NCBI RefSeq assembly: GCF_000226095.1
Contig: NC_016477.1
Location: forward strand, 3,224,001 to 3,288,000
Direction of reading: 5' to 3'
Source of the DNA: Thermothelomyces thermophilus ATCC 42464
Lineage: Eukaryota > Ascomycota > Sordariomycetes > Sordariales > Chaetomiaceae
Length of the DNA: 64,000 nt
Under the pieces are notes generated by a model. It worked only from the letters and a program-made list of their open reading frames with translations, was not told the origin of the DNA and ran no database searches. The position numbers and the translations under genes were made by a program. Below, piece by piece: positions 1 to 12,578 of this stretch. Position 1 is the stretch's first letter; each line of letters opens with the position of its first letter.

Positions 1-104
1 GAAGGGCAGGAGTGTTGCATTTGGGAGAGAAGTGCCATCCCCGTCGTCTCCCAGCGCAATTCCCCCCACGACCCCTTTAATACATGCTCGATCCATCCAC
101 CAGA

Positions 105-239
105 CTAGCGACTGGATGGGACGTAGTGCGTCTCCTGAGTGCAGCAGCTCGCACTGAGGACGTGTCCGCAGTTGATGCACTGCACGTGGGTATCCGGGTT
201 GTTGTCCCACTTGCAGTCGCAGCAGATGTAGCGGATCAT
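105..239 (-). CDS. Small zinc-ribbon-like protein, 44 residues
   Basis: I do not recognise this gene by name. The frame encodes 44 residues with two CxxC pairs (Cys6/Cys9 and Cys21/Cys24), an aspartate-rich spacer and a CC pair at 32-33, the spacing of a small zinc ribbon of RanBP2 type. ATG at 239 is chosen because the upstream part of the frame is low-complexity and looks like intron. A donor (GTAAGT, minus strand, from 442) and a TTCAG acceptor ending at 261 outline a 182-nt intron that probably lies in the 5' UTR. Similar tiny CxxC proteins are common and uncharacterised in filamentous ascomycetes (family knowledge). A larger protein with an upstream exon cannot be excluded, but joining the upstream frame to this exon gave no open reading. 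Confidence 0.5.
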   Translation of the reverse strand: MIRYICCDCKWDNNPDTHVQCINCGHVLSASCCTQETHYVPSSR

Positions 240-720
240 GATGGTGAAGGCGGGTGTTTGCTGAACCAAAGAAAATGAGGAGAGGGGGAAGCGAGTGTTA
301 GCTGGTATATGGCAAGATAAATAGGTAGGTAGTGGATAAATGGGTGAGTATAGGGGGAAACAAAGGAGGGGCAGGGGGTATTCGCGCGAATATGTTGTTT
401 CTCTCGTTCTCAGGACACGAGGATAGACGAACAAACACTTACAGTTCGTCTGGTCTCAGGAAGTCTGGGCCTGTATTCTGATTAGAGCGTGACAGACAAT
501 GGAGTTGGCTGGGATGGGATGAGCGCAGTATCCGTACTCTGACATGCCACAGTTGTCTGGGATAATATGGCTGATGGGTGATGACGATGGAGCACGTCGC
601 ACTGAAGAGTGATGATATTTGGAAAATGGATAATGGGCTGGTTGTATTCAAGTAATTCTCGAGTTCCTTGTCTCTGTCCGCAAGATTTCGATGCTCTCTG
701 GAGCGCAAGCACCCCAATAT

Positions 721-2664
721 ATACTAAGAAACCTTCATGGTAATTTGGCTGAGCCGGACCTTGTAACTTCCAGTCTGGCGGTCAGAGAAGAGCATCGCAG
801 CAATGTTCATGAGCGAAATACACACCGAGATGGCTTCTCGACCAATCGAAGCTTGTGAGGCAAAGGGAAAGCCAGAATGCCAAACACAAGGTCCCGTCAA
901 GGGGAGGGGGGCAACTCACGGGTATTCACAAAGGTCCTCTTGAACTCATCATGGCAATAGGAGTCGAGTGGACCTTGGGCAAGGGCGTTGCTTGTTTCTT
1001 TGAGGCCCGAAGAATTGACATTCTTCGGTGTGAGTGAAACAAGTGTTGAGTGAATGGACAGGAAGAAGACGGGGACGCTTCACTCTAACGCTGACCGAGC
1101 ATGGGCCGGTTGAGGTTCATTTCTCAATGTCCAAGCCACAATGGAAAGCAGAGATTTGCTCCCCCAAAAGTTTTTAGAACCAAGATGTGCAAACACTTGT
1201 CGATGGACGGGCAACACTGGGGGCTCAGATGGAATTGCCCGGTAAAACTTTCAGAGGTTTCCAGAGGAGAGAGGGCCGGTCCGGGCAAGGTGAAACAGCC
1301 ACGTTGCTCTCAGGGTTATAGTTTCGTTCCCAAGTATGTGAGCACTGGTAAGGACTTGGATGGAAAGCGCAACATCGGTAGAGATAAGTTTCCCCTAGGT
1401 TAGGTTTCCTGTCAGAACCTTGGGCCAACAATAACAATGACGACGACGTCTCGGTGAATATGTTTACCAAGACAGGTCTCAACAATGCTTGGTCAAGCTC
1501 AACTTGTAGAGACGGCAACATCGCAGCAAATGCGACCCATGGCTGCGTCACAGCAACACAACCCCCCCCCCCCGCCCCCGGCGCCTCTCTCGAAGCGGCG
1601 AGAGACGGGGCGACGCCGCGGTAGGTCTAGGGCTTCCTGTCCCAAGAGACTCTATTTGAACATCAACATATTGGATGGCTATAGGGTCCGCGTATACGGG
1701 TCGGCATGAGATTCCCCCATTTGCTTGCCATGCTCTTCTTGTTAGGGTTTGCCGTGTGTATAGTTCGGTGATGCTAGCTCTATGGCCATGGCTATAGGTC
1801 ATTGACCGTAAACTCAATGATCAACTGCAGGGAGCGTACTATTGATGCAACCGCTTTGCTCTCCCCGAGATTGTACGAACTAGAGGTGTGGATTCTGAAA
1901 GGCGCGAGGCCTCCCGCTACGCACATACAGGCGGCGTGTTCGCACGCTGGAATTGCAAGGGAAAGGGCGGGGGAAAATCAAGGGTAACGAGGGGGGACAA
2001 GGAGGCTATTTAGTTTTGCAGACTCACTTGTTGCAGCTCGTATAAAACGGCTAGAAAGAGACTCTCTGCAAGCAGCTAGTAATTGGTTACACAAAGTAAC
2101 CAGCTTCCACCCCTTTTGAGAGATACTAGCGAGTATTCTCATGACGGCAGCTGCCACCACCTTAGGCGCTCTGCGGTATCTCGAATAACGCCGCTGTGAT
2201 GGTCATCGGTTTGCGGGAAAAACAATACGCCCTTGCTTTGTCGTGGGCATCCCAATGGATTCTGCACCGAATGATATCGCTCAACTATCGCCATTTCAAT
2301 ACAATGGAAGTGTTCACAGTAAGTTGCGAGCACCATGACGTGGGTGGAGGCTCTGAGAAGGAAAGTTCGGTAAATAATTAGGCTAAGTGCCTTTCCGATG
2401 GTGAAGGTGAGACAAGGGTTTTAGCTCTTGCCCTCTTAAAAAAAGAACGTTTTTATCACATGATAAGCAGTATCTTTTTGAGACAACGAGCGAAATGAAA
2501 TCTTGCAACTACTAATCGAGATCACTACTCGTAACTTCCACAGAGCTGCTGTTCGGTGTGCTTTTGAACCTCGCCGCGTTATCGTGAGAAACTGAAAGGA
2601 AACAGTTGGTCGGTGAGCCAGCCAATAAAAGAGGCAGTGCCATGGCCCGGCCCGTTTTGACCCT
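721..2664. other. Gene-free stretch
   Basis: Open frames here are short, overlap on both strands and lack a recognisable domain or credible splice pattern. A C-tract lies near 1561-1575. I see no supported gene. Confidence 0.5.
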
Positions 2665-3066
2665 CTGTGACCGCCAAAAGCCAAGTCCCCTCTTACTACA
2701 GAGGCCACACCAAGCCAGAGACCACACCACCACCCAAATTTGACAGCCAGGTAGAGCAAGGTAGAGCCAGCGAAGAGCTTCAACCCCCAATATTAGCCTA
2801 ACCCCTCTACACGCGTAATGATTATATAGATAACTATATACTTTAAGATATATAAATTCTCACTCTATTACCTGCTTAATGATATAGGTAATATTTAATA
2901 GAAAACTTGGGTCTATAGATTTCTAAATGTCTATTCTAAATATTTCTTAGCATGTCTTGGTATCTTTCTAATAAAAAGGTATTTTTTAACTATCAAGATT
3001 TCTTTGTACGGATTACATACAGGCCCAAGAAACTGCAACAGAGGACTTGGCGTTTGGCGGCCACAG
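2665..3066. repeat. Imperfect inverted repeat enclosing an AT-rich island
   Basis: The left arm (2665-2693) and right arm (3040-3066) are reverse complements with about 25 matches over 27 positions and one 2-nt gap. Between them, about 2800-3005 is strikingly AT-rich, unlike its surroundings and like the RIP-mutated block at the right end of the window. This may be a relic of a small inverted-repeat DNA element. No transposase frame is present and I found no clear target-site duplication, so the class is not established. Confidence 0.45.
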
Positions 3067-3646
3067 CTGAAAATGACCCGCTCCCTGGTTAACCAACTGC
3101 CGACCGCGGCACTTCCTGCCCTAGTTTGCAAGGTTGGTTGCCGGCGCCGATGTGTTTCAACATCCCGTTCCGTCTGGCCCCCAACTCCCCTAGTTCTTCG
3201 GCCTATCAGGTCCCATCTCGCGGCCGGGCCTGTTTCAGAACGCCAAAGGAACCAAATTGGCGCCCCAACAGCGGGCCTCGACAAAAGTGTATCTACATGT
3301 ATGTACACATGCGCAACTAAGATCTAATTGTGAGCACTGGTCTTCCCGGGTATAAATCATGCGGGATACAGTATTTATTCGCTGGCGTCCTGTTCGTTGT
3401 TGCCAAGTCTCGAGTATGGTTTTCTTGGCATGCTTGCACTCGTTCACGCCTTCTTTGATAAGGTTTCATTGCTCACCACGAGCTCTGATTATCTATCTTG
3501 GATTCGAGTGATCATTTTTGCAGGTATCACACTCAGTGCACGCCCTTTAAGACTTGACCTTCGAAACAGACAGTTCCCCGCACATCAACCGTCGAGTTCT
3601 TGTTACACCAAGTCGAGTCCGTGACCAACCAACCAACCAAGCCAAG
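3067..3646. promoter_or_regulatory. Upstream region of the membrane-protein gene
   Basis: No coding frame is supported. A TATAAAT-like box lies near 3350-3356, about 300 nt before the ATG at 3647, and the 3' half is pyrimidine-rich with CAAC/CCAACC tracts, as in fungal leaders. Promoter assignment is inference. Confidence 0.3.
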
Positions 3647-4206
3647 ATGATCCAAGGCAAGATGATGAGGTCCCGCGACTGCGTGCGAAACGACCCCTAC
3701 TTCTCCCTCCTCCACTTGGCCCAGTTCGCCCTTGCCATCACCGTTTGCGCCCTCTACGGCATCGACATCGACCGCGCTCGCAAGGCCAGAGTCTACCCCA
3801 GCGACGAATGGATCTACGCCGTAATTGTTGGCGGTTTCTCTGCCGCGACCGTCGTTCTGTACTACTTTGCCTCTCTTCGCCGGTCCACCTTCGTCTGGGT
3901 GTCCCACTTGGTGCTCTTAGTCATGTGGGCCGTGCTCTTGGGCATCTTTGCCAAGGTGAGTGAGCTCACCCCTCTCCGTTCCAGCCTCCCTCCCTCCTTT
4001 CGCGCTTACAATGCTTGAGGTGAAGATGTCTGGAGAACGAGCCCGGCTGACTTCCTGTCTAGATGTTCATCAACGTAGATCCCCACGGAAATGACGACCT
4101 ACAACGCATGAAGAATGCCCTGTGGGTGGTGTTCGCGAGCACTGCTCTCTGGTTCATTGGCTTCTTGGCGTATTTCATCAACTGGCGCCGTCACAGGTAC
4201 TACTAG
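3647..4206 (+). CDS. Small MARVEL-like integral membrane protein
   Basis: Two exons (3647-3955 and 4063-4206) are joined by a 107-nt intron with a GTGAGT donor and CTAG acceptor, giving 150 residues. Four hydrophobic helices are visible: around residues 20-34, 55-75, 85-102 and 120-140. Their order, with a polar loop rich in basic residues after the first helix and a short basic tail (WRRHRYY), matches the compact MARVEL-like membrane proteins of filamentous fungi. These are thought to sit in plasma-membrane or vesicle membranes, and their biochemical role is unknown. ATG at 3647 follows a CAACC-rich leader. The in-frame ATG at 3662 and an upstream frame from 3554 are alternatives. Membrane topology is clear from sequence; the family name is inference. 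Confidence 0.75.
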
Positions 4207-7200
4207 AGTCGTTTCGCCAGCCGGGTTTTGGGCGCCGGGTAGGGGGCTCGGGAGCGTATAGACAGTTCAGGGGCAATATTGAAGACGACATACACGACAT
4301 TAGCTAGGGATAGGAGGGGGGAGATACCTACATGTGGCAAAAGCACGGTGTTTGGGGTGGCATATGGACGGAGGATTAATCCTGTGGTACTTCGCGTCAT
4401 GGTTTCTGACACTTTTTGTCCCCTCGCAAGTTGAAGCACATTTCTCTTGCCTTGGCGTTATAGAGGAGTTTTGGCACCTTAGGAAGGATATAAGGGTTAT
4501 CATACTCAGGTTAGCACTATCATTAATGAGATTTACTGAGGGTAACATACCGAGAGTCCTGCTACAAACATACCTTGCACTACGGAACGCAGTTGGTTAT
4601 AGATATACCGAAGCCAATCGTCATGGTGTGAATCCGTTAATGGACGGCACACTATAGTTGAGGTAGGTACGCAGTAGTATTGCACGGAGTCAACTCGTGG
4701 TAGCCATGTATGGATTGCTAGCCGCCGTGCTGCTTGTTTCATTCCGCCACTACGGCCTGACGTCATCGTACCTAGAATGTCTCTCAGCGACCCTCCGAAG
4801 TCACACTTCAGAATCACGACATCGAACACGCAGCAAGGTGAACTCGACGCTGCTTCATCAGGATTCACCCTTATGGTGTCGGCGTACAATTGATGCCTGC
4901 ACACCCGCACCCAGACACACACCACAATTTTAGCGCTTGGTGCGGAAGTGAGTGGACCTGGACATCGACTTTGTGGGATGTATGATGGAAAACACTTTGA
5001 CCGCCAAGCCGTCGATCGCTCAGTGCTTCAGTTGCAAGCCGCCGCTCCGATTCCCTCGTCGAGTGCAGCCAGCTATAAAATCAGCGAAACCGCCAACCAA
5101 AATGCTCGTTAGAGTGTGGGAATTGATAACGAACCCCGGGCGTGTTTTTCTCCTTTTAGGTATTCCATTCTTTGTCCTTCGAGAACGAGACCTGTGTATG
5201 TATGTACTGTACAAAGTATGCAGGTGCCATGGCCTGGGGGTCGAATTTTCAGGCTTGAAACAACAGCCCATTCAGTTTGTCCTCTAGGCCAACGCGACAG
5301 GTCTCGAGACACAGCAGAGTAATCCGTGCGTGTCGTCTTACGCTGTTTGCTTTGACACTATCTGAAGGAGCCCACCCGTCCTGGTCCATCATTCCAACCG
5401 CCGCGGAGCATCAAGATGGAGGGGCACCTTTTCCCTCCTATCTACCCCGCAATCAACTTGACGATTGACGGCGGGGTCAAGGGCCGTTGGGAGTCGCTAG
5501 GTGATCGTCGATTGCGATTTCGTCTTTTTTTTTTTTTTTTTGGCTGCCACCACCCGTCCCCCAAGGGTGAATGTATGTACATACCATTGCGCACACCCTG
5601 AGCGTGTGTGCGCCGGGGTGGTGCGGCGTTGGGCGCTGATGCTCGTGGCTTGTTGCAGCCCATGACCGTGCTATGTTCGCCGTTGTCTTGCGGGATTTGC
5701 GGTGATCAGCATCCAGGGTTTCGCTTCCCAACCCACCCGCTGCCACCAGGGGGCTGGCGAAGTGCGTTTGCCCCACGGACCGCATGCCATGAACAATCCA
5801 CCACTAATGCATACTGCCTGGTGGAGTGTAATCCGTATCCTGGAAACACGCATTATAGTGGTTCCTACATACATAAGCTAAAGAGTAGCACTGACTCTCT
5901 TGCCGTTAGGTCCCGACGCACATTGACGTACATCCTGGAGCAGTTTGAATCACACTTATGTTGTAACTACGGATTACCCGGTGTGTTCTTGGATGATCGA
6001 GGTTCCCTGGTTTCCGTGGCTCCCCTGCTTCAAGGTGGGCCCTTTCCCGCTCCCGGCACGCCTAGCAACACCTGGAACCAGGAGGCCTGGATAAGGTATA
6101 TACTATACATACATAAGTCTTAACGGATTATGTAGGTACATAGAGTTCACACCTTACATGTAAGAGGTATACTAGTAGATGGGTACGTTCATAATATTTG
6201 CACACCACACAGTACTGCGGAGATCGGTTGTCGCTTACAGACGAGACCACCGTTGGTTAGTTAGTTGCTCAACCTTGTATCTCTCACCGCGTATTGTAGT
6301 TATGGAATGATCGCCAGTGACCCCTCCAACTCGGCCCCCCTCCCCCCCCACCAAGACCCTTGGATATGCTTGCCCCAACTCGTGCGAGGAGCAGGGATCT
6401 TTGTAGTGGGGCGGCAGACAATCCTGGTCTTCATCCGTCCGCAGGCAACCAGGGCTGGGTTCTGTTTTCCCAGTGACAGTGAAATGCAGAGGACACCCAC
6501 AAAACGGGAATGAACTTTTGAATGTTCTGTTCTTAATCCCAAATGCCCAAATTCCCTGCCATGCAACGTCAACAAACCTCCCCAAGCTCGACACGCCATC
6601 CGCCAACACCAGGCTGACCGTCTTCTACAAGAGAACCGCACTTGGCTTCTCCTAACCGTATTATCTCCGGCGGTTAGTTGCGTTTGCGCCCACGCTCTGA
6701 GCTAGATCTGGGTTCCATGGGAGGCCCTTGGTTGACAACTTCCTTAACTGACTCGAGGCACGAAAAAGCATCCCACTTTCAGTTATTGACGCCAACCAAA
6801 CTCTATCAGCGGCTCTGCGACGCGCCCAGAACTCGATTAGTTATTGCGAGAAGAGGACTGTGGCCGGGCTGGACGGAGTACTGGCCACCATTTTCCAGGG
6901 CGGGATCCGGGAAGACGTACGTACACAGAGTACCGGAGGATTTGGAGGATAGAGATACCCCGCGGCTGCACAAATCACCTATACCTGAGGTATGTCGACG
7001 CCCAGAACACCATCGCGCTTCCGTGTTATAAATGCGCCCACGGGTGCAACACGCAAGTTTCCTTGTAGTACAAGGCCGAGGAGTGGGCAGTTATGTGAGG
7101 GCGTTCTGTAGGGCGCCTTCCTTTCCTGGCAGTTCTTCTGACCTTCCGAGTCCTCCAACATCTGTTTCGTTCTTGCACTTTCCTAGAACCGTCGAGAGTC

Positions 7201-7335
7201 TTCAAGTCTTGCGTCGAGAGCTGTTCGCTGACTCAAAACTTAGGCCGCTTAGGTCCTCTTACACCCGCGCCCTACAGATCTCCATGTTTGCGACGCCTTG
7301 GATTGAACCGTTCCACCTTGCCGCATCCTCGCAAA
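4207..7335. other. Gene-poor stretch with simple repeats and dispersed motifs
   Basis: About 3.1 kb without a supported gene. It holds a T-tract (about 5525-5540), a TGTATGTACATAC-type motif near 5572, and two copies of the decamer TACGGATTAC (5828-5837 as complement, 5968-5977). Open frames on both strands are short and look random. Confidence 0.5.
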
Positions 7336-9136
7336 ATGGAAGGCCGCACTCATTCCTTCAGACTGCCGCTGCCAATCCCGAGGCGCCCCACGCACCAGCG
7401 GACCGCTTCAACCTCCTCCGAGGCCTCGCATGCGTCGACCGCTTCGCATAGATCGAATGACTCGGAGGAGCAGTTCATCCTGTCTCCCGCCCACACGCCC
7501 GCGTACGAAGACGCTCCGCCTCGCGCTATGGTTTCTCGGTTTGCGACCGACCCTTCGGCGGCTAGGAACGATCTTCTCTTGGGCAAAGGCACGTTGCCTG
7601 CGCTCCTGTTCTCTCCCCCAGCGGTCCTCCGCCATCCATCTTCTTTCCCTTCCGGCATGCGCCTTGGTGGTCACGTGTCCCTCGCCGCGGTTTTTTTTTC
7701 GTCGTCTGCCCATGCAAACAACTGCAGGCCAAAGAGCAGGAAATTCCAGAAACAAGTGTGTCTGTGAAACCGGCCTTGGAGAGAGTCATATAAACCCGCG
7801 ACAAGCAACACTCTACGGATTGCAGCGTATTCCGTATAGGGGCTGTTGTGGTACCTGCCAGGGGCGACCCAGGACTGCCCATTCCGGATCGCGGGGAAGT
7901 GGGCTTCTGTGGGGGACCCCCCACCTGCTGGGCCCCTAAGTGTAGTAGCCTACACAAGGCCGCTGGGCCAAAGTTTCAGGGTCGCCTGAGACGCATTTCC
8001 TTTTCAGGCATTCTTGGCTTCTCTTATGATCGTAAGCCACTGCTAAATTGATGGCTTCTCCCTACAGAAGTGAGCGCTCGCCCACGAACATTGGAGAACA
8101 TCCCAAAGTCGCCAAATTACCCTAGAGTTGCTCCGGGAAGCTTCAGCAGACCGTTGGGCTTCGAATTGCCTGGAATTGGAAGCAGAAGCCAGAGGACGGA
8201 CCCAGCCTCTGGTGCATCCACATCTCCCGACCTCCCGCCAGAACCCCTTTCAGCGAGGGGAGACGTTCCTGGGTATTACCACCTATTGATACTCGCCCTG
8301 AGAGCCTTATTACTAACCTGAAACTCTTGTGCAGAGGGTATTTCCCACTTCATGAAGACCCAGAATCCCGCATTCACTTCCCCCACCCCTTCCACTGCGA
8401 CGCTGAAATGGCCAGAAAGAGCTCCCAGAAGAGAGCCGCTGAATCAAGCAAATCTGGGACAGAGCCCCGGGCTCTTCCGGCTACGCATGCTCCTCGGCCT
8501 GAGCAGGCGCCCTTGAGCAACCTGACATCGCCCGACACCCCTATATCGTCGTACATACCGAGCGGTCACCACGATGATGTGGTCCTCCCGATGGGGAAGT
8601 ACTACCCTTCCAACTGGGAGAAAAGGCACGGGAAGACACCGCAGAAAAGCCGACCGCCGGCAACGACGCAGCCTGCGGCGCCAGCGATTCGTTCCGAGCC
8701 TCAGGTGCCCAAACACCCGCTGGGAGACCAAGCGCACCATCACCGACTCGACTCCGATGTCAAGCGACAGCTGCAGCAGTACCAGAGAGACATGGTCGCG
8801 CAGGCCTCCATGGCCGCCAGCGCCCTTCTAACCAGCAGCGGCTCGGCCAGTTCATCAGGCGCCTCGTCCCCGAGTGGGCTTCCCCCGTCACTACCACGGG
8901 GACAGTTCGCCGCCACTTTCCTCAAGACGCACAGGCCGCTCTCGCCGCGACTGCAGCCCGTCGGAAGTCCCGGCCCTGTCACGCCCATGTCGCTTGAATC
9001 GGATTGCTATCTCGGTCTCGGCTCACCGGCGGGCGGCGCCGCCATGGATGCCTCCGAGTTCTCAGGCAAAGGGAAACGGCGCGAGAGAGACTCTGGCTCG
9101 TCGCCCACCGTCGAATTGAGCGTCGCTTCGATTTGA
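7336..9136 (+). CDS. Unrecognised serine/proline-rich protein, three-exon model
   Basis: I do not recognise a named family. The last exon (8335-9136) is secure: it is open, carries an ordered block around residues 235-250 (GKYYPSNWEKRHGK) and a predicted helix containing VKRQLQQYQRDM, followed by a Ser/Pro-rich tail. The intron before it (8273-8334) has a GTATTA donor, a TACTAAC branch site and a TGCAG acceptor. The middle exon (8068-8272) starts after CTACAG. The first exon from ATG 7336 is Ser/Thr-rich. Its 3' end is uncertain: the only junction I found that keeps frame with the next exon uses a GC donor at 7589, giving a 479-nt GC-AG intron and a 419-residue protein. The first exon could instead belong to another transcript. 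The protein is probably disordered and possibly nuclear (basic KGKRRERD near the end). Confidence 0.55.
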
Positions 9137-9896
9137 AGGAGGTATCTGGACACCATGTTGTGCCAACGGCAAGACGGCCTTCTCTTATGTCTCTCCGAAT
9201 TTCTTTTGATACCCCAGCCTCCATATAGACGGCGACGGAACATGGGTACATGGGTGATACCTCCCAGGCATGACTAAGGCGCGGCGTTTTCTGTGTTATG
9301 CTTTTGAGCGATGTAGCGAGGGCCTGGTTTTGATTAGCCTTTCACTGTTTCTTTTGTGACTGCTAGCGAGATTGACTGAGTTGAGAGTGTGCTAAGACCG
9401 CTCCCTCGGCAATATTCATACAGCCTTGGCGAGTATCGCAACCAGAAGAAGTAGACCAATGATGACAGATGAGTCCAGCGGATTCTCGACAACACCGGGT
9501 GTGTTCATAATTCAGAAATAAATTCAGAAATAACCCTTCTCGGTGGACTGACGGTGCCGAAGCAGGGTCAGCGGTCTCTGGATAGGACAGAATTTGACGA
9601 TCTACACCAAATCAACCTGTGATTCCACTACTGCAGCCTCTTAAACAATAAACACCCGCAAGGACCATGAGATTAACATAGTCACAATACCCCTCAAGCT
9701 GTTTTCCCGTTCCCTTGACATTCTATGACATCCCCCCCCCACCCCTCCCAGGATGCCCTTCCGAAATATCCAACGACATGTCCCATACGCTTCTTCAACT
9801 TGCTGTCCACAACCAACAACCCATTCATTATTAGTGTATTGTGAAGAAGTCGAAAATGCACATCTTTATCGGCAGTACCATGAAAATCATGATCAT
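9137..9896. other. Convergent intergenic region
   Basis: About 760 nt between the 3' ends of two convergent genes. It contains only 3'-UTR-like sequence and a C-tract at about 9731-9740. No gene is seen. Confidence 0.5.
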
Positions 9897-11712
9897 TCAT
9901 AAAGGCTTGCAGTAGTTGGCAGGGAAACTACCCTTGACGCCATCGAGCTCACCGACCCACCTGCAAGCGAACAAACATAACGCCGTTAGCAGTCAGCCAT
10001 GGTCTCGAGTGATTCCTGTACACTTTCACCGAATTGGTGAAAGAACGCGGAAGGGCGAGAAGAAGGTTGTTGGGCTTGGAGGGGAGAGAGAGAGAGAGGG
10101 AGAGCAGCGTACCAGTCCTGATCCGTCTCGGTCCGCTTCAGCACCCGGATCCTGTCCCCCTCGCGAAACGACAGGTCCCCGTCGCCCTGGCCCGCGAAGT
10201 TGTACGTCGCGACGACCCACTCGTCCGGCTTGTTCGTCGCCGCCCGCTTGGGAGGGGGCGGCGGAGGGGGGGGCTTCTTCTTGCCGAGTACTGCGGTTGC
10301 GGTGGTGGTGGTGGCGGCGGCGGGGGTCGGGAGAAACTGCTGCTGTCGCTGTCGCTGTTGCTTCTCCTTTTGTGGCTGTTGTTGTTGTCGTCGTTGTTGT
10401 TGTTGTTGGTGGTGGTGGTGTAATGAGGGAAAGTAGGAGGAAGAGGAGGAGTCCTGTCGCGGCTGGTTCTGCGACGGGGTCTGCTCTCCGTTGATTGCGG
10501 TCCGGCTCACGGCGGCTCCGCCCAAAATGGTCGCCGTGGTGAAGTCGGTCGCGTTGGTGTAGTCGGCCCGCTGTTGGTCGAGCGCCGAGCTCGAGGTCGA
10601 CGGCGAAGGGGAGAGCGCCGGAAGCATGCGCTGTCGTTGGCTGGAAATGAGGCCCGTCGCCGAGCGCCGGGGTCCGTTGCCGACGCCAATTGGTTCTTGA
10701 TTTTGCGGCTGCTGGTGATGGTACTGATGGTGATGCTGTTGTCGCGTGGACTTGCCGCGCGCGATGAAACTGATGGTCTCGATCTCGCTGCGGACGGGCC
10801 CCAATGCGCCGTTCCAGATGGCGACCACCTCGTCCATCGGGGGCGGCGGTGAGGGGAATCCAACCTCCTCACAGTAGGTGTGCAGCGTCGTGTAGTAGAG
10901 CCCTAGCAGTCGGTTCTGGATCATGACCAGGTTTGATAGCAGCGGAGTGACCAGGCTAAACGCCGCGTGGATGATGGGCGGCAGTGTCTCTTTGAGGTGC
11001 TCGTCGGCAATGCCAAATTCCTGTCCTACTGGTCAGCTTCTCAGATCAAACGAGCCAGGTAAGTATGGGATGGGGTGCCGCTCACATCCGCGGCTCGCGC
11101 CATCTCGGCGTCGGCTTTCGCTAACGCAGTCTCCTCCTTGGAACTCCGTCCCGGCTTCCGCTGGAGCTTCAATGCCTTGTCCTGGGCTTTTTCGTAGTCC
11201 AGCCGCTTATTCTCCCGCTTCTTGATGGTCTTGCGAATGGGCGCGATACAATCGCGGGCATCAGCTGCGGGCTTGAGGATATGCTCCTCGATCATGAACA
11301 TCTCTTCCAGCAGGTCCGCCTTGAGCTCGGTGTACGCCTTTTTCAGTCGAAAGGTGCGTTCCAATTGAAGTTGCGGAGTCGGGACGGCGTGCCGCGATTG
11401 TCCATCAGAAGCTCCGGCGATGGGGTCGTAGAGGCCTTCATACTCGGTCACTACCTGCAGTTGGGCGCTGGCAAGAGCAGCCCAGGAGTCTCTCCACATC
11501 CTCGCATTGTCAATAATCTAGAGGGATGATCATGTAAGCCAGCTACACGACGAGCAAAATCACGTTAAATCTGAGTCATTTATTTTTTTGTTCTGTACCT
11601 TTGCAAGAACATTGTCGGCGTCTTCGTAATCGTTCAAGAGAACAGCAACCTTGGCATTCTCCCCCGGGCCTCTGTTCAGGAGCTTGCCAAACTGTCGTTG
11701 CATAGACTGCAT
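9897..11712 (-). CDS. RVS167: Amphiphysin-family BAR-SH3 protein (Rvs167-like)
   Basis: Four exons on the minus strand (11712-11599, 11517-11086, 11020-10113, 9960-9897) give 505 residues. Residues 1 to about 235 form an N-BAR domain beginning MQSMQRQFGKLL and containing the conserved EYEGLYDPI segment. A long Gln/His-rich linker and a run of eight prolines follow. The C-terminal 60 residues are an SH3 domain (VVATYNF, DLSFREGD, the WW pair, and GSFPANY), and the last intron splits the SH3 codon for the first Trp of that pair. Known role of the family: binding and bending plasma membrane at endocytic sites and cortical actin patches, partnered with Rvs161. The start is fixed by the typical MQSMQRQ N-terminus; ATG at 11703 is three codons in. 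The third exon uses the second of two nearby AG acceptors, which restores frame. Function by homology is firm. Confidence 0.9.
10265..10425. repeat. Trinucleotide-rich tract in the BAR-SH3 linker
   Basis: Runs of GGT/GTT/GCT-type triplets on the plus strand encode His, Gln and Pro homopolymers in the linker of the minus-strand gene. Such tracts are likely to vary in length between strains. Confidence 0.6.
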
Positions 11713-12578
11713 TTCGTAGCGGTGCCGAGAGTTCCAACTACCAAACTGAGATTGTTTCACTTGGAAATTTGCGAAACAAGGAGCGCGTCCCTGGTACCTC
11801 AGCGGCTTTGTCGAGCAAGCGTCCACCACATACAAGTGCGCGGCATTGGCGATTTGCGATCACAGAAACCAATATTCAGAAGAGCTCAGAGTGTGGCCAA
11901 TGCAGTGTCGGAGAAAATGTGAATTTTAGGGATCCGGAAAGAAATACGGATTACGCCAGTTCGGCACATGCGCCAGCTCTGTCTCGCTTCGTTGGCCCAA
12001 AGGACGGCTCGTCCGAACAATGTTGGGGTGGCACAGCCCCAAAGCACTCGAATCTTGCATAAGGGGCAACAAGAAACCTGCAAGTCCGAAACTCGAACCT
12101 AGCTCGACTCTGCATTGGCATCAGAAAAGTGGTGCGCACGCTCGGTACGGTATGTCGAGCGTGGGATTGACCCCTCTAAACGGAGCACAGTGGCGGTTCT
12201 GGTTAGCCAAACAACCGCATCTTGCAACTTTCTGCGGGAAGCAATGCTCATGGTTGGAGGCAAAACCAGGTCAGGGACGCCAAAGCAGCCAACCGTTGGG
12301 TCAGGATCGTTTGACGGAGCGGGGCATTATTTTAGCCAATCAAAAGCCCTTGTTACTGCATAACTGGAAGGTGGGGTAGGCGGGATCAGGTGACAGCGCG
12401 TTCCCTGGATACACGCGTCAGGGAGTCGCCTCGCGTCATTCTCGCCAGGTTCGATCAAGCAGACGGCCACGGGCACAAGCAGCAACGGGCCATCCAGAAA
12501 CTGGCCGCACCCACACAACTCTCTGGTATTTTTCTTGTCGAAGCGATGCCATGATAGCGACTCACACGTCTGTCGAAG
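11713..12578. promoter_or_regulatory. Divergent promoter region between RVS167-like and DUF2439 genes
   Basis: About 870 nt separate the two ATGs. One copy of the decamer TACGGATTAC lies at 11945-11954. No coding frame is convincing. A shared bidirectional promoter is inferred from gene orientation only. Confidence 0.35.

Noticed and set aside
12060-12180. Possible tRNA-like B-box (complement of CTCGAACC)
   Set aside because: No matching A-box or cloverleaf arms could be drawn on either strand.
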